Positions 9,687 to 19,313 of a stretch of DNA of 41,240 bases are shown piece by piece; the stretch's first letter is position 1; each line of letters begins with the position of its first letter. This DNA is from JADHLK01 sp038131695 (lineage in GTDB: Bacteria; Pseudomonadota; Alphaproteobacteria; Puniceispirillales; Puniceispirillaceae), in the NCBI GenBank assembly GCA_038131695.1, contig JAYPQA010000005.1, forward strand, positions 1 to 41,240, written 5' to 3'. The notes under the pieces are model-generated. The model searched no databases. It was given only the letters and a program-made list of their open reading frames with translations, and was not told the DNA's origin. The position numbers and the translations under genes are program-made.

Positions 9687-11125
9687 TTACCCAAGCCCGG
9701 CCATCGCGTTCAGCAAATCATCGGGCGGGCCCATACTGCCAATCTTATAGCAAGTTGGTTGCCCCTGCCCGGCCAGCCCGACAATCAGGTCAATAAATTC
9801 CCAGGCGGCCAGCACCTCATCAAGGCGCATGAACAGGGTCTGGTTACCGCGCGCAATATCCATCAATAGCCGCTCATAGGCATCTGGCAGCCGCTGCTCA
9901 AAGTTTCACCAAAGAGATTCAGCTCAGACGGACAGGCGCATCCCGCCCGGCCCCGGTGCTTTGGAAGTCAGCTGCAAGCGCAGCCCTCTTGCGGCTGCAC
10001 CGGATAATCAGCCGGTTCGGCGGATCCTCAGAGGCGGCATCAGCAGACCGGGCAAAAATATCATGCGGCCTGTTTTTGAAGGTAATGACAATCTCAGAAG
10101 CGCGCATGGCCATATTCTTGCCCGTGCGCAGATAAAACGGCACCCCTGCCCAGCGCCAGTTATCCACAGATATTTTCAAGGCTGTCAAGTCTCTGTATTG
10201 GACGGCTTGCCCAGCTCATCTGTGTAGTCCTCATACTGGCCGAGCAGCATCTCATCCGCCTGCAAGGGCCGCAAGGCGCGCAGCACCCGCAGCTTTTCAT
10301 CGCGCACCTGATCCGCATTGAACAGGGCGGGCGGCTCCATCGCCACCAGGCAGAGAAGCTGCAAGAGATGGTTTTGCACCATATCCCGCAACGCGCCGTA
10401 TTTGTCGTAATAATCGGCACGCTGGCCGACCCCCACGGTCTCGGCAGCGGTGATCTGGATATGGTCAATATGGCTGTTATTCCACTGGGTTTCAAAAATC
10501 ACATTGGCAAAGCGCAGGGCCATCAAATTCTGCACCGTCTCCTTGCCCAGATAATGATCAATCCGGTAGATTTGCGGCTCTTCAAAATGGGCCAGCAGCT
10601 GATCATTGATCGCCCGGGCAGAGGCCCCATCATGGCCCAGCGGCTTTTCCACCACCAGACGGCTCTGCTCTCTTATCAGCCCGGCTTCGGCCAGCATCGT
10701 GCAGCTCTCGCCAAACAGGCTAGGGGCAATCGCCAGATAGAATATCCAGGGCCGGGAGGCGTCCGGTTTTTGTTCCAGCAGGGCGCGCAATCCGTCCGCC
10801 CCTCGCCAGAAACCACATCCAAGGGTTATCAATATGCAAAAGCCCGGCAAAAGCTCTGCCAGTCTTCTTCATCCGCCAGGCCGCTGTCAAAGCAAGACGC
10901 ACAAAAAGGCCGCAGCGAGGCGATAAACTGATCTTTTGACACCTTATGGCGGGCGGCGACAAACAGCCTGAAATCTTCTGTAACCTGCCCATCCAGCCAA
11001 CGCCAGAACAGCGCCGGAAATATCTTGCGCAGGGCCAGATCGCCCGTGCCACCAATGATAATATAATCGCTGGCTGGCACCGCTGCCGAGCTGGGAATGG
11101 GGTCTGTTTTCCGGGTATTGCTCAT
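9687..11125 (-). CDS. zwf: Glucose-6-phosphate 1-dehydrogenase, about four frameshifts
   Basis: First enzyme of the ED block, oxidising glucose 6-phosphate with NADP+ or NAD+. It starts MSNTRKTDPIPSSAAVPASD at 11125. The nucleotide-binding loop is IGGTGDLALRKIFPALF, with Gly in place of the commoner Ala at the second position. The substrate site is YRIDHYLGKETVQNLM, followed by NWRWAGVPFYLRTGK. The C-terminus is reached through LNLFGE and DAYERLLMDIARGNQTLFMR, ending CYKIGSMGPPDDLLN. Breaks lie near 10845, 10800, 10190 and 9903. It is the first gene of the minus-strand operon, with a plausible sigma-70 promoter at 11177-11205. pgl follows after 19 bp. Confidence 0.93.
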
Positions 11126-11404
11126 GCGAAAACTGCGGGTAAAAAGCTGGCGAAAGAAAATGATTGAATCGCCTCTTTCATAGAGTAAAACCAGCCCATT
11201 TTCAAATGCTTATATTGGCCGCGGGCAGAACCGGGCCATGCAGAAAAGTTTGACACTGCTCAATCACAATCGGTAAACAGGAGGAACAGGCTCCTAACGG
11301 CTCTTGCAGACGGCGCGAACCGCAAGGAAAGACGGGCGGTCCGGGCCTCTGGCAAGACAGCAAACCGGGCCGTTGATGCAACTGTATTTTTTAGGAGCAA
11401 GCCG
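11126..11404. other. Divergent spacer between zwf and coxS
   Basis: 279 bp without a supportable gene. It holds the zwf promoter candidate. On the plus strand there is a TTTGACA at 11249-11255 but no convincing -10 element, so the coxS promoter was not found. The coxS ribosome site AGGAGC lies at 11394-11399. Confidence 0.5.
11177..11205 (-). promoter_or_regulatory. Putative sigma-70 promoter of the zwf operon
   Basis: Read on the minus strand, TTGAAA (11205-11200), a 17-bp spacer and TATGAA (11182-11177) form a good -35/-10 pair. A start about 45 bp ahead of the zwf ATG would follow. The leader shows no clear Shine-Dalgarno sequence. No HexR-type operator was recognised. Confidence 0.5.
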
Positions 11405-11872
11405 ATGGCAAAAGTCGCTATCACCGTCAATGGCCAGCAGACCAGCCATGAGGTGCCGGACAATATGCTGCTGGTCACCTATTTGCGGGAAGTATTGGGG
11501 CTGACCGGCACACATATCGGCTGTGATACCAGCCAGTGCGGGGCCTGTGTTGTGCATCTGGGCGATGAATCGGTTAAATCCTGCACCCTTCTGGCTGCCC
11601 AGGCAGATGGCCAGTCCGTCACCACGATTGAGGGGATTGGCAGCGAAGATAACCTGCATCCCATGCAAGAGGCCTTTCATGAAAATCATGGGCTGCAATG
11701 CGGCTATTGCACCCCCGGCATGATTATGAGCGCGATTGATCTGGTAAAGCGCAATCCGGGCCTGAGCGAGGCGGATATCCGCGAAGGGCTGGAGGGGAAT
11801 ATCTGTCGCTGCACCGGCTATCACAATATTGTCAAATCCGTGCAGGCCGCAGCCGGCAAAATGGCCGGCTGA
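11405..11872 (+). CDS. coxS: CO-dehydrogenase-type small subunit, [2Fe-2S] protein
   Basis: Electron-transfer subunit of the xanthine-oxidase-family hydroxylases, 155 residues, intact. The plant-ferredoxin-like cluster is bound by Cys40, Cys45, Cys48 and Cys60 (IGCDTSQCGAC...KSC). The helical-domain cluster uses Cys99, Cys102, Cys134 and Cys136 (LQCGYCTPGM...NICRCTGYHN). AGGAGC precedes the ATG. It would carry electrons from a molybdenum site to the FAD subunit encoded 19 bp downstream. No large Mo subunit is adjacent. It resembles CoxS of form II, but the substrate cannot be assigned. Confidence 0.9.
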   Translation: MAKVAITVNGQQTSHEVPDNMLLVTYLREVLGLTGTHIGCDTSQCGACVVHLGDESVKSCTLLAAQADGQSVTTIEGIGSEDNLHPMQEAFHENHGLQCGYCTPGMIMSAIDLVKRNPGLSEADIREGLEGNICRCTGYHNIVKSVQAAAGKMAG

Positions 11873-11891
11873 GCCAAGGGAGCAGCACATC

Positions 11892-12686
11892 ATGTATAAA
11901 ACTTCTTACTTGCGGGCAAAAAATCTGGATGAGGCTGGCCAGACACTGGCAGGATCAGACGATGGGCGCTTGCTGGCTGGCGGAATGACCCTGCTGCCAA
12001 CGCTGAAACAGCGGCTGGCGGCGGCTGAGCAGCTGATTGATTTGGCTGATTGCGGGCTGGCCGGCATTTCATCAGAAGAAGGCGGTCTGCGGATCGGGGC
12101 GATGACCCGCCATGTGGATGTGGCCAAGTCTGAGCTGGTGCAGGAGACTATCCCGGCGCTGGCCAAACTGGCAGGCGGGATTGGCGACCGGCAGGTGCGC
12201 AACCGCGGCACGATTGGCGGCTCGCTGGCCAATAATGATCCCTCTGCCTGTTATCCGTCTGCCGTTCTGGGGCTGGGTGGAACCATCCAGACAAACCAGC
12301 GCAGCATTGCGGCAGAAGACTATTTTGTTGATATTTTTGAGACCGCGCTGGAGGAAGAGGAAATCATCACCTCTGTTTTTCTGCCAAAGCCGGATCGCGC
12401 GGCCTATGTGAAATTTCCGAACCCGGCCTCACGCTATGCCATGGCCGGTGTTTTTCTGGCCTGTTTTGGCAAGGATGTGCGCCTGGCCATCACCGGGGCG
12501 GGTGAAAGCGGCGTCTTTCGCCATGCCGGTATGGAAGCCGCCTTGCAGGACAGTTTCACAGCCGAGGCCATCACCAAAGGCATGATGGACCCGGAAATGC
12601 TGATGGAGGATATCCACGCCTCGCAGGACTACCGGGCGCATCTGGTTGAGGAAATGGCCCGCCGGGCGGTGCGGGCCTGCAGCTGA
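11892..12686 (+). CDS. coxM: CO-dehydrogenase-type medium subunit, FAD-binding
   Basis: FAD subunit of a molybdenum hydroxylase, 264 residues. It starts MYKTSYLRAKNLDEAGQTL behind AGGGAG. The first FAD loop is LLAGGMTLLPTLKQRLA. The second is the strongly diagnostic RNRGTIGGSLANNDPSACYP. The CO_deh_flav_C domain follows. An in-frame upstream codon would extend it into coxS, but family alignment and the ribosome site favour 11892. It pairs with coxS, and the coxL expected in this operon type is absent: the next gene is convergent. It may serve a large subunit encoded elsewhere. Confidence 0.88.
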   Translation: MYKTSYLRAKNLDEAGQTLAGSDDGRLLAGGMTLLPTLKQRLAAAEQLIDLADCGLAGISSEEGGLRIGAMTRHVDVAKSELVQETIPALAKLAGGIGDRQVRNRGTIGGSLANNDPSACYPSAVLGLGGTIQTNQRSIAAEDYFVDIFETALEEEEIITSVFLPKPDRAAYVKFPNPASRYAMAGVFLACFGKDVRLAITGAGESGVFRHAGMEAALQDSFTAEAITKGMMDPEMLMEDIHASQDYRAHLVEEMARRAVRACS

Positions 12687-12741
12687 GCCGGGCCAGCACC
12701 CGGCCCATCCCAGCACCCGGCCCATCAAGGACGGAAGGAGA
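12687..12741. repeat. Tandem 17-bp duplication in a convergent spacer
   Basis: CCAGCACCCGGCCCATC occurs twice in perfect tandem, at 12693-12709 and 12710-12726, between the stops of coxM and the gabD-type gene. The first copy with its left flank can form GCCGGG-N6-CCCGGC (12687-12704), but no T-tract follows, so it is not a classical terminator. Confidence 0.7.
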
Positions 12742-14189
12742 TCACAGCGAGAGCTGCAGATATTTGATTTCCAGAAAATCCTCTATCCCATATTTGGAGC
12801 CCTCGCGGCCCAGCCCGGAGGATTTGACCCCGCCAAACGGAGCTTCCGGCGTGGCCAGCACCGGCGTATTCACGCCGACCATGCCATATTCCAGCGCTTC
12901 TGAGACCTTCCAGACACGGCTGAGATTATTGGTATAGATATAGGCAGCCAACCCGAATTCGGTATCATTGGCCTGTTCAACAACCTCATCATCCTGGTCA
13001 AAGGCAACCAGCGGGGCGAGCGGGCCGAAGGTCTCCTCACGCAGCACCCTCATGCCCTTTTCCACCCCGGTCAGCAAGGGCGGCTGAAAGAACAGCCCAT
13101 TGCCAATCCGCTCGCCTCCAGCCGCCAGGCTGGCCCCGGCCGCCAGCGCATCAGCCAGATGATCCTCAACCTTGGCCAGAGCCTGTCATTGATCAGCGGG
13201 CCGATTTGCACCCCGTCTTCCATGCCGTTGCCAATTTTCAGGCCGGAGACCGCAGCAGCCATTTTCTCAGCAAACGCCTCATAGATAGGACGCTGCACAT
13301 AAATCCGGTTCGCACAGATACAAGTTTGGCCAGCATTGCGGTATTTTGAGGCGACCGCCCCGGCCACAGCCGCATCCAAATCGGCATCATCAAACACAAT
13401 AAAGGGCGCGTTGCCGCCCAGCTCCAGTGATAATTTTTGAATATTCTCAGCAGATTGGCGCATCAGAATCCGGCCCACCTCGGTTGAGCCGGTAAAGGAT
13501 AATTTGCGCACCAGCTGGTTTGTGCAGAGCTCCAGCCCAATTTCTGCCGGCTTCTCGCTGGTAATCACATTGAACACGCCATCTGGCAGTCCCGCCCGCT
13601 CTGCCAGCACAGTCAGCGCGGTCGCAGATAAAGGCGTGCTTTCTGCCGGGCGGGCCACAATGGCGCAGCCAGCCGCCAGCGCCGAGGCCATTTTGCGGGT
13701 CAGCATGGCATTGGGAAAATTCCACGGCGTGATCATGCCGACCACCCCAACCGGCTGTTTGAGCACCAGCAAGCGCTTATCCGGCAGATGCCCGGGGATA
13801 ATATCTCCATAGACGCGCCGCCCTTCCTCAGCAAACCAGCGCAAATAGCCAACCCCCAGCATAATCTCGCCGCGCGCCTCTGCCAGCGGCTTGCCCATCT
13901 CAGCCGTCAGGATAACAGCCAGATCATCCACATTATCGGCGATCTGCTGGCCAAAGGCCAAAATCAGGTCAGCGCGTTCCAGCGCGGTTTTCGCGGCCCA
14001 GGATTTCTGCGCGGCATGGGCAGCGTTTATCGCGGCCTTTGCGTCGGCCACCCCCAAATCAGCAACCGCGGCAATCTGCTCTCCGGTCGCCGGGTTGATG
14101 ACGGGAAATTGCTTTTTGCCGGCAACCCACTTATCGCCAATACGGGCGCGCGGCTCCAGCAGGCTGGTATCTTTGAGTGTCAGTTTCAT
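12742..14189 (-). CDS. gabD: Succinate-semialdehyde-dehydrogenase-type aldehyde dehydrogenase, one frameshift
   Basis: NAD(P)-dependent aldehyde dehydrogenase of about 480 residues, closest by motif to succinate-semialdehyde dehydrogenases (GYLRWFAEEGRRVYGDIIP; TPWNFPNAMLTRKMASALAA). Catalytic Glu256 lies in KLSLELGGNAPF and catalytic Cys290 in NAGQTCICANR. The NAD-ribose loop reads VARPAEST, with Arg where many family members have Lys. One base is missing near 13185; restoring it joins PLIND to QALAKVEDHLADAL and on to EETFGPLAPLVAF and FGGVKSSGLGREG. The ATG overlaps the glpK stop (TGATG), indicating coupling. The true substrate could be another semialdehyde, such as glutarate semialdehyde; context with glycerol kinase does not decide it. 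Confidence 0.87.
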
Positions 14190-15693
14190 CAGGTTCCTGT
14201 CTCCTCCAGGCCGGTCAAGGTGCGGTCTATCGCCAGCTGCCAGCCGGCTGCCAGATCAGCGCGCTGGCCTGCTGCCATTTGCGGGACAAACGCCCTGTCC
14301 AAATGCCATGTTCCTGCCAGTTCTGAGAGGTTACCGCTGCCCCGCGCCGCTAGCAAGGCCAGCATCGCCGCGCCCAATGCGGTGGTTTCTGTGACCTCAG
14401 GCCGCTCTACCTGACGGTCAATAATATCAGCCAGAAATTGCATGAGCCAATTATTTTCGGCCATGCCGCCATCAACGCGCACCGTGCCACAGGCCACGCC
14501 ATCTGCCTCTATCGCAGCGATCAGATCAGCTGTCTGATAGGCCACGGATTCCAGCGCCGCCCGCACAAAATGGGCCGGGCCGGTATCACGGGTCAGCCCG
14601 TAAATAGCCCCCTGGCATGAGCCGACCAATGCGGGGCTCCCAATCCGGTCAAGGCCGGAACCATATAGACGCCCTGATTATCCGGCAGGCTGGCTGCGAT
14701 TTCCTCTGTTTCAGCAGCCGAGCTGATCAGCCCGATCCCGTCGCGCAGCCATTGGCTCACCGCACCGGCAATGAAAATCGACCCTTCCAGCGCATAGCTG
14801 GTCTGGCCATCCAGCCGCAATCCAATGGTTGTCAGCAGCCGGTTCTGTGACGCAACCGGCGTGGCCCCGGTATTCACGATCATGAAACAGCCCGTGCCAT
14901 AGGTGGATTTCAGCGCCCCCGGCTCAAAACAGGCCTGGCCCACAGCGGCGGCCTGCTGATCCCCTATCATCGCCAGAACAGGCAATTCGGTGCCAAACAA
15001 ATCTGCGTGCGTATGGCCAAACAACCCGGCATTGTCGCGCACTTCCGGCAATAGAGAGGCAGGCACCCGGAACAAGGAGAGCAGCGTCTCATCCCATTGC
15101 TGGCTATGGATATTGAACAGGCTGGTGCGGCTGGCATTGGTGGCATCGCTGGCGTGAACCTTGCCGCTGGTCAACCGCCAGAGCAGGAAACTGTCCAGCG
15201 TGCCAAAGCGCAGCCGGCCGGCCTCTGCCGCCGCGCGTGCCCCCGCAACATTATCCAGCATCCAGGCAATTTTGCTGGCGCTGAAATAGGGGTCCAGCAA
15301 CAGGCCGGTGCGCGCGGTTATATCCGGCTCATGCCCGGCCTGTTTCAGCCTCGCACAGAGATCCGCCGTGCGCCGATCCTGCCAGACCAGAGCGCGGTGG
15401 ATCGGCTGGCCGGTTTCCGCATCCCAGATGATGGCGGTCTCGCGCTGGTTGGTAATGCCGATCCCCAATATTTCCCAGCTCTGGCGGGCTGCATGATCCA
15501 CCATCTCGGACACGCTGGAGACGACCGTCTGCCAGATTTCTTCCGGATCATGCTCAACCCAGCCATCTTGCGGAAAATATTGCGTAAATTCGATAGCTTT
15601 CGAGGCCAGAATTTGCCCCTGCTCACTGAACAGAATGGCCCGGCTGCTGGTTGTCCCCTGATCGATAGCCAGGATAACGCGCTGTGCTGTCAT
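14189..15693 (-). CDS. glpK: Glycerol kinase, one frameshift
   Basis: Phosphorylates glycerol to sn-glycerol 3-phosphate. The start MTAQRVILAIDQGTTSSRA at 15693 matches the family N-terminus. An in-frame ATG at 15738 would add 15 residues and run through a palindrome. ASKH-fold landmarks are AIDQGTTSSRAILF, GITNQRETAIIWD, MIGDQQAAAVGQAC and YGTGCFMIVNTG. The break is at the C5 run at 14608-14612: one more base turns GAPHWSAHARG into GAIYGLTRDTGPAHF, the normal sequence. No glpD, glpF or glpR is adjacent. It is followed directly by the aldehyde dehydrogenase and preceded by ppc. Confidence 0.92.
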
Positions 15694-15721
15694 CAAGCCC
15701 CCCGCCTTGTCTTCTTGCCTC

Positions 15722-15733
15722 TTATCCGGATAA
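15722..15733. promoter_or_regulatory. Perfect 12-bp palindrome upstream of glpK
   Basis: TTATCCGGATAA is a perfect dyad in the 66-bp spacer between the ppc stop and the glpK ATG. On the minus strand a second half-like copy, ATCCGGTTAT, lies just upstream (about 15740-15749). It may be an operator; no regulator is assigned. Confidence 0.3.
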
Positions 15734-15759
15734 AACATAACCGGATTTCAGCCTGCTTG

Positions 15760-18481
15760 CTAGCCATGTGCGCCGTAATAGCCGGAAATCATCTGGCTGA
15801 TTTGCAGGATAAGCTCTTTATTCTCAGCCAGCGGGCGCAGAATCTGATCAGAAATCTGGCGATAATTTTCGGCATTGTCTTCTGCATAGCTTTGCGGCTC
15901 TTCCAGAGTGATGCCCGGCCGGGCTGCCGCATCCAAGGAGAAGATTTCTGTCACAATTTCCTGAACAGAGTCAAAATCAAGGGCAAGGGCCAGATTCAGC
16001 ATCTGGGCATTGCTATATTGGCCGGATTCAGCAAAGCGCGGCACTCGGCACACCAGCAGCAGCGAGTCAATGATCAGCGCTATCCGGACCGCGTGCAAAA
16101 TATCCAGATCCGTGCGTTGCTGGCCGGTAACCCGCACGCCATCCAGCCCGGTCTGGCGGGTCAGCTGATAGAGATCGATCAGATCATCGCGCATCTTCCA
16201 GACCACCCGCGCCACATTGGACGCGTCGCGCCGCCCGGCCAGAACCCGGCCCAGCATCCGGTAACCGCGCAGATTGCCGGGCTGGATATCGTGATAGCCG
16301 CGATCAATCCAGAAACCATTATCCAGAAGCCGCGCATAGGCCAGCATGGTATTGAGCGAGCCGAGCCGCTTGGCCGCCAGCACATGGGCCAAAATCTGCT
16401 GCAGCCGGGGCGAACTCTCTGCCATGCGGGCAAAGACCTCAGCATCAATGCTGGCAGCGCTGCCCAGCCCGGAGATAACATTGGCCAGAAAGCCCAGCTG
16501 CTGAAGGATCGCATTATGCGGAATGGCCCGCATCTTTGACGGGTCGCGCCGCCCCATGCCAGCCTGCACAACCCGCTTTGCCGGGCGGGACCCGGTCTTT
16601 GGCAGAAGATTGGCCCCGAACATATCCAGCAAGCTGGTATAGTCCGATCACTGAACAACCTTCATGCCAGCTTTTCAGAGCCAAAAACAAATCTAGCGAG
16701 AAATCAGACTGCTGGTAAAACGGGTCTTCTATCCAGGCTTCCGGCGGGGATTTGGTTTCGGCCCGCAAGAGCGAGGCCATGCTGGCCCGTGCCAGCTCTG
16801 CCGTGCCAAAAAGCCGGTAGCCATCGCCGCCCTGAAAACTGGATTGGTGATAGATATGCAAGCCCAGCGCGGCGGCCCGGCTGCGCACAAAGGGGGTCAG
16901 GATAAAATCCTGCCGCTCGGCAATGGTCGGGCCAGCCCCGCCGCGGCCCAGCGATTCCCCATGCGTGTTGAACAGCAGCAGGTCGATCTGATTGCCGAAT
17001 TGCCCGGCAACCAGCTGGGCAATCTTGATCTGCAGGCGTTCAATCGCCAGATTGGCAGTGATTTGCCCCAGAAAGCGACCTGCATCTGAAAAGCCGGTCT
17101 GCACCGCCAGCCTGCCGCGGCGCTGGATATAGCGCTGCCAAACCTTGTTGGACAGCAGCTGCTCCATCATCTGCACCCCGCGCTCCAGCCCAATCACGGT
17201 CTCAAACAGGGGGGAAATATCAAGCTGATCCGCAATATCAAATTTATGGGCCAGATAAAGCGCAGACATCAGCGTGACCGGCCGTTCACATTCAGCGATC
17301 AACAGGCGCACAGGCTGATCGCTGTCGATATGTTTGAGTATCTGGGCCGCCAGCATCAGCTGGCGGCGGGCGGTGGCTGTTTCTGTCCAGATTGGCAAAA
17401 TTAATCTGCCAGGGCCCCTCCTTGGTGATGCGCCGCCCCAGCCGTTCCATCAACAGCCGGTGCGAGACCCCGCCGCCTGAGACCATCACGCCGCGCCCAT
17501 CCACCGAGCGCATCGCGTTGCGCAGCTGCACCGCATTGATCCGCAAATGCATCTCACCCATACCAAAGCCGTGCGTGTGCATATCACTGGCCAGAACCAT
17601 GACAGCCAGGGCCGCCGCCTGATCCGTGCAGGCCTGCGCAACAGCCTGCAGCCTTTCGGCCAAAGCCTTGCTATGGGTCAGCTTATTCTTCCGGCCAGTC
17701 AGCTGGTTGGCGGCCTCCGCCAGCTCGCTGGTGCCACCACGTAGCCCGGAAAACAGCGCGATCTCGGCTTCGGTTGCGGCCTGTTCAGCCTGTATTTCGG
17801 CCCGGATTTCTGCCAGCTCATCCAGATCAATCGCGGCCAGCTGATCCAGATAAATCTGCAAGCCGGCCTGTTTTTCACGCAGCCGCAGGGAAAAGGAATC
17901 CGCCCATTTGATATCGGCCCGCCCATCAAGATCATAGCCAACCCAGCTGGAGACACCCAGCATCAAGGCCAGATGATCGCACCAGCTTTCCCGGCCGGGC
18001 CGTCTGGCGCCTCAAATATCTGGCGGTTTATATCGCGGATCACTGCTCAGCGCTGCCATCAGCGTGCTCTTCCACCAGGGTGCAGCGCCGGTTTAGCCCA
18101 GCCGAAGCCGTGCCCGGCCGCGTCTTGCTGCCGCCTTGCTGAGCGCGGCAGAGGCGGTCTCGGTCAGGGCAAAAACCGGATGCGCGGTAAAAACGGCCCG
18201 ATAGACAGGCCGGGTAATATCTGCGGCTCGGATCAAAACCTCCTAGCAAAATCGCGCCCCAGACCGTCCAGCCCGGTGCGGTGGCGCAGCTGCTGATGCC
18301 GGTCTGCCCAGATATCCTGCTCTGTCTCAGCCAGCAATCCGGCAATATCCGCCCGGTCAATGCGGCCCTCAGCCAGCTGTTCGCTGATCAGGTCAGCCAG
18401 CGCAGCAACCGGATTCACGGCTGAAATCTGCATACCCTGATCGCGCAGCTCGACGAGCCTGCGGCGCAGCGCCTCACGCAT
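15760..18481 (-). CDS. ppc: Phosphoenolpyruvate carboxylase, divergent type, about five frameshifts
   Basis: Carboxylates phosphoenolpyruvate to oxaloacetate, the anaplerotic step matching an ED pathway. It starts MREALRRRLVELRDQGM behind GGAGAG and spans about 907 residues, normal for PEPC. The active-site histidine segment reads VFTAHPVFALTET, against the usual TAHPTE. Next come IFEAPDGPAG and SSWVGYDLDGRADIKW. Then RRQLMLAAQILKHID, LLIAECERPVTL, QTGFSDAGRFLGQ (for the usual GYSDSxKD), FNTHGESLGRGG and SSFQGGDGYRLFGTAELA. The C-terminal part has KTGSRPAKRVV and MRAIPHNAIL, and the protein ends in Gly. Breaks lie near 18241, 18075, 17985, 17390 and 16648; the break near 17985 is repaired by one G. 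Because known motifs are altered, I call it a divergent PEPC subfamily. Confidence 0.85.
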
Positions 18482-18542
18482 TCTTCACTCTCCACTGGAA
18501 GGATGTAACCAGCGTTGTGATAGAATAATACGCGCAAAAAGT

Positions 18543-19112
18543 CTAGCGCAGCCCGTCCTCTCCGACCACTTCTTCGACAGCAAGACCCCCCATCCGGTGA
18601 TGAATGCGCGGCCCCTTGGCCATCGCCAGGCAAAACATAAGCTCATCCGCCCGCGGCCCGTCCGGCACCCGCACCTCCATCGCGTCAAAATGGCTGCGCA
18701 CATAGGCAGCGTTGATATGGCCGAGGGGAATATCAATCGGCGTGCCCGGTCCGCCCACCTTCATCGCCGAGGGCACAATCGCCTTGGCCTCGCCCAGCCT
18801 TTCGCGCATCGCATAGCCGCCCGGCACGTGCCAGAGGGCGGTATGCTCCAGCTCTCCGGCCTCTCCGGCCAGCGCCGCCTTGCCATAGCCATCAATGCCA
18901 TCAATCCCGCCCAGAGCGGCTATCAGCTGATCCGTCATCATCAGCCCCAGCGGCTTCAGATCCTCCATCGCCGCTTGCAAATCCGCCTGCCAGATACCGG
19001 CAAACGGATTTTTGACCAGCGCCACCAAAGCAGCGCGCTGGCGCGGATGGGCCGGGCGGGCCGCCCTCAGCGTTCAATTTGGCAAACAGCAGCGTCTTGC
19101 CGCCTCAGGCAT
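18543..19112 (-). CDS. DUF1185 'amino acid synthesis' family protein, frameshifts near the start
   Basis: Member of Pfam AA_synth (DUF1185), a small bacterial family with a chorismate-mutase-like fold whose chemistry is not established. Clean sequence runs from NPFAGIWQADL through PLGLMMTDQLIAAL, YGKAALAGEAGELEHTAL, VPSAMKVGGPGTPIDIPLGH and YVRSHFDAMEVRV to HHRMGGL. Upstream, an extra C near 19059 separates it from TLLFAKLNAEGG, which matches the family N-terminus. A second slip near 19100 would lead to an ATG at 19112 preceded by AAAGG, so the start is uncertain. It is the last gene of the hydroxylase operon. In this context it may act on a ring-reduction or ring-opening intermediate (inference). 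Confidence 0.75.
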
Positions 19113-19244
19113 AAATCGGCCTTTACCGGCTTTTGATGGTTTCTTGGCCACCCGCCGACGCTGCCAGCTCCAGACCGGATGCCGTGCTTTGCTGAGCGAG
19201 GCCAACCCGATTTGGGCCCAGGCTGAGTACCCCGCCCCGCCAAT

Positions 19245-19313
19245 GGGCTGGGTTATTCGGGCTGGTGTTATAAGTGTTATTCTGGCTGGTGTTATTCTGG
19301 CTGGTGTTATTCG
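19245..19313. repeat. Imperfect 15-bp tandem repeat over the UPF0280 stop codon
   Basis: About four copies of GGCTGGTGTTATTCT (plus strand) with small variations, one interrupted by an extra AAGTGTTATTCT-like half unit. On the minus strand each unit carries GAATAA, so the UPF0280 stop codon (TAA at 19309-19307) lies inside the first unit and is repeated in frame every five codons. Confidence 0.8.

Noticed and set aside
5082..10850. Programmed frameshifting as explanation for the broken ED genes
   Set aside because: Breaks occur in many unrelated genes at ordinary G/C or A/T runs, in both directions, without slippery heptamers plus pseudoknots. Sequence error is simpler.
71..11125. ED operon and P450 as true pseudogenes
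   Set aside because: After one-base repairs every catalytic motif is intact, and several essential genes would have to be dead at once.
11249..11278. Sigma-70 promoter for coxS based on TTTGACA
   Set aside because: The -10 position reads GTAAAC, too poor to support a call.
15097..16539. A 480-codon open frame on the plus strand
   Set aside because: Antisense to glpK and ppc, which are firmly identified by motifs; the translation has no recognisable domain.
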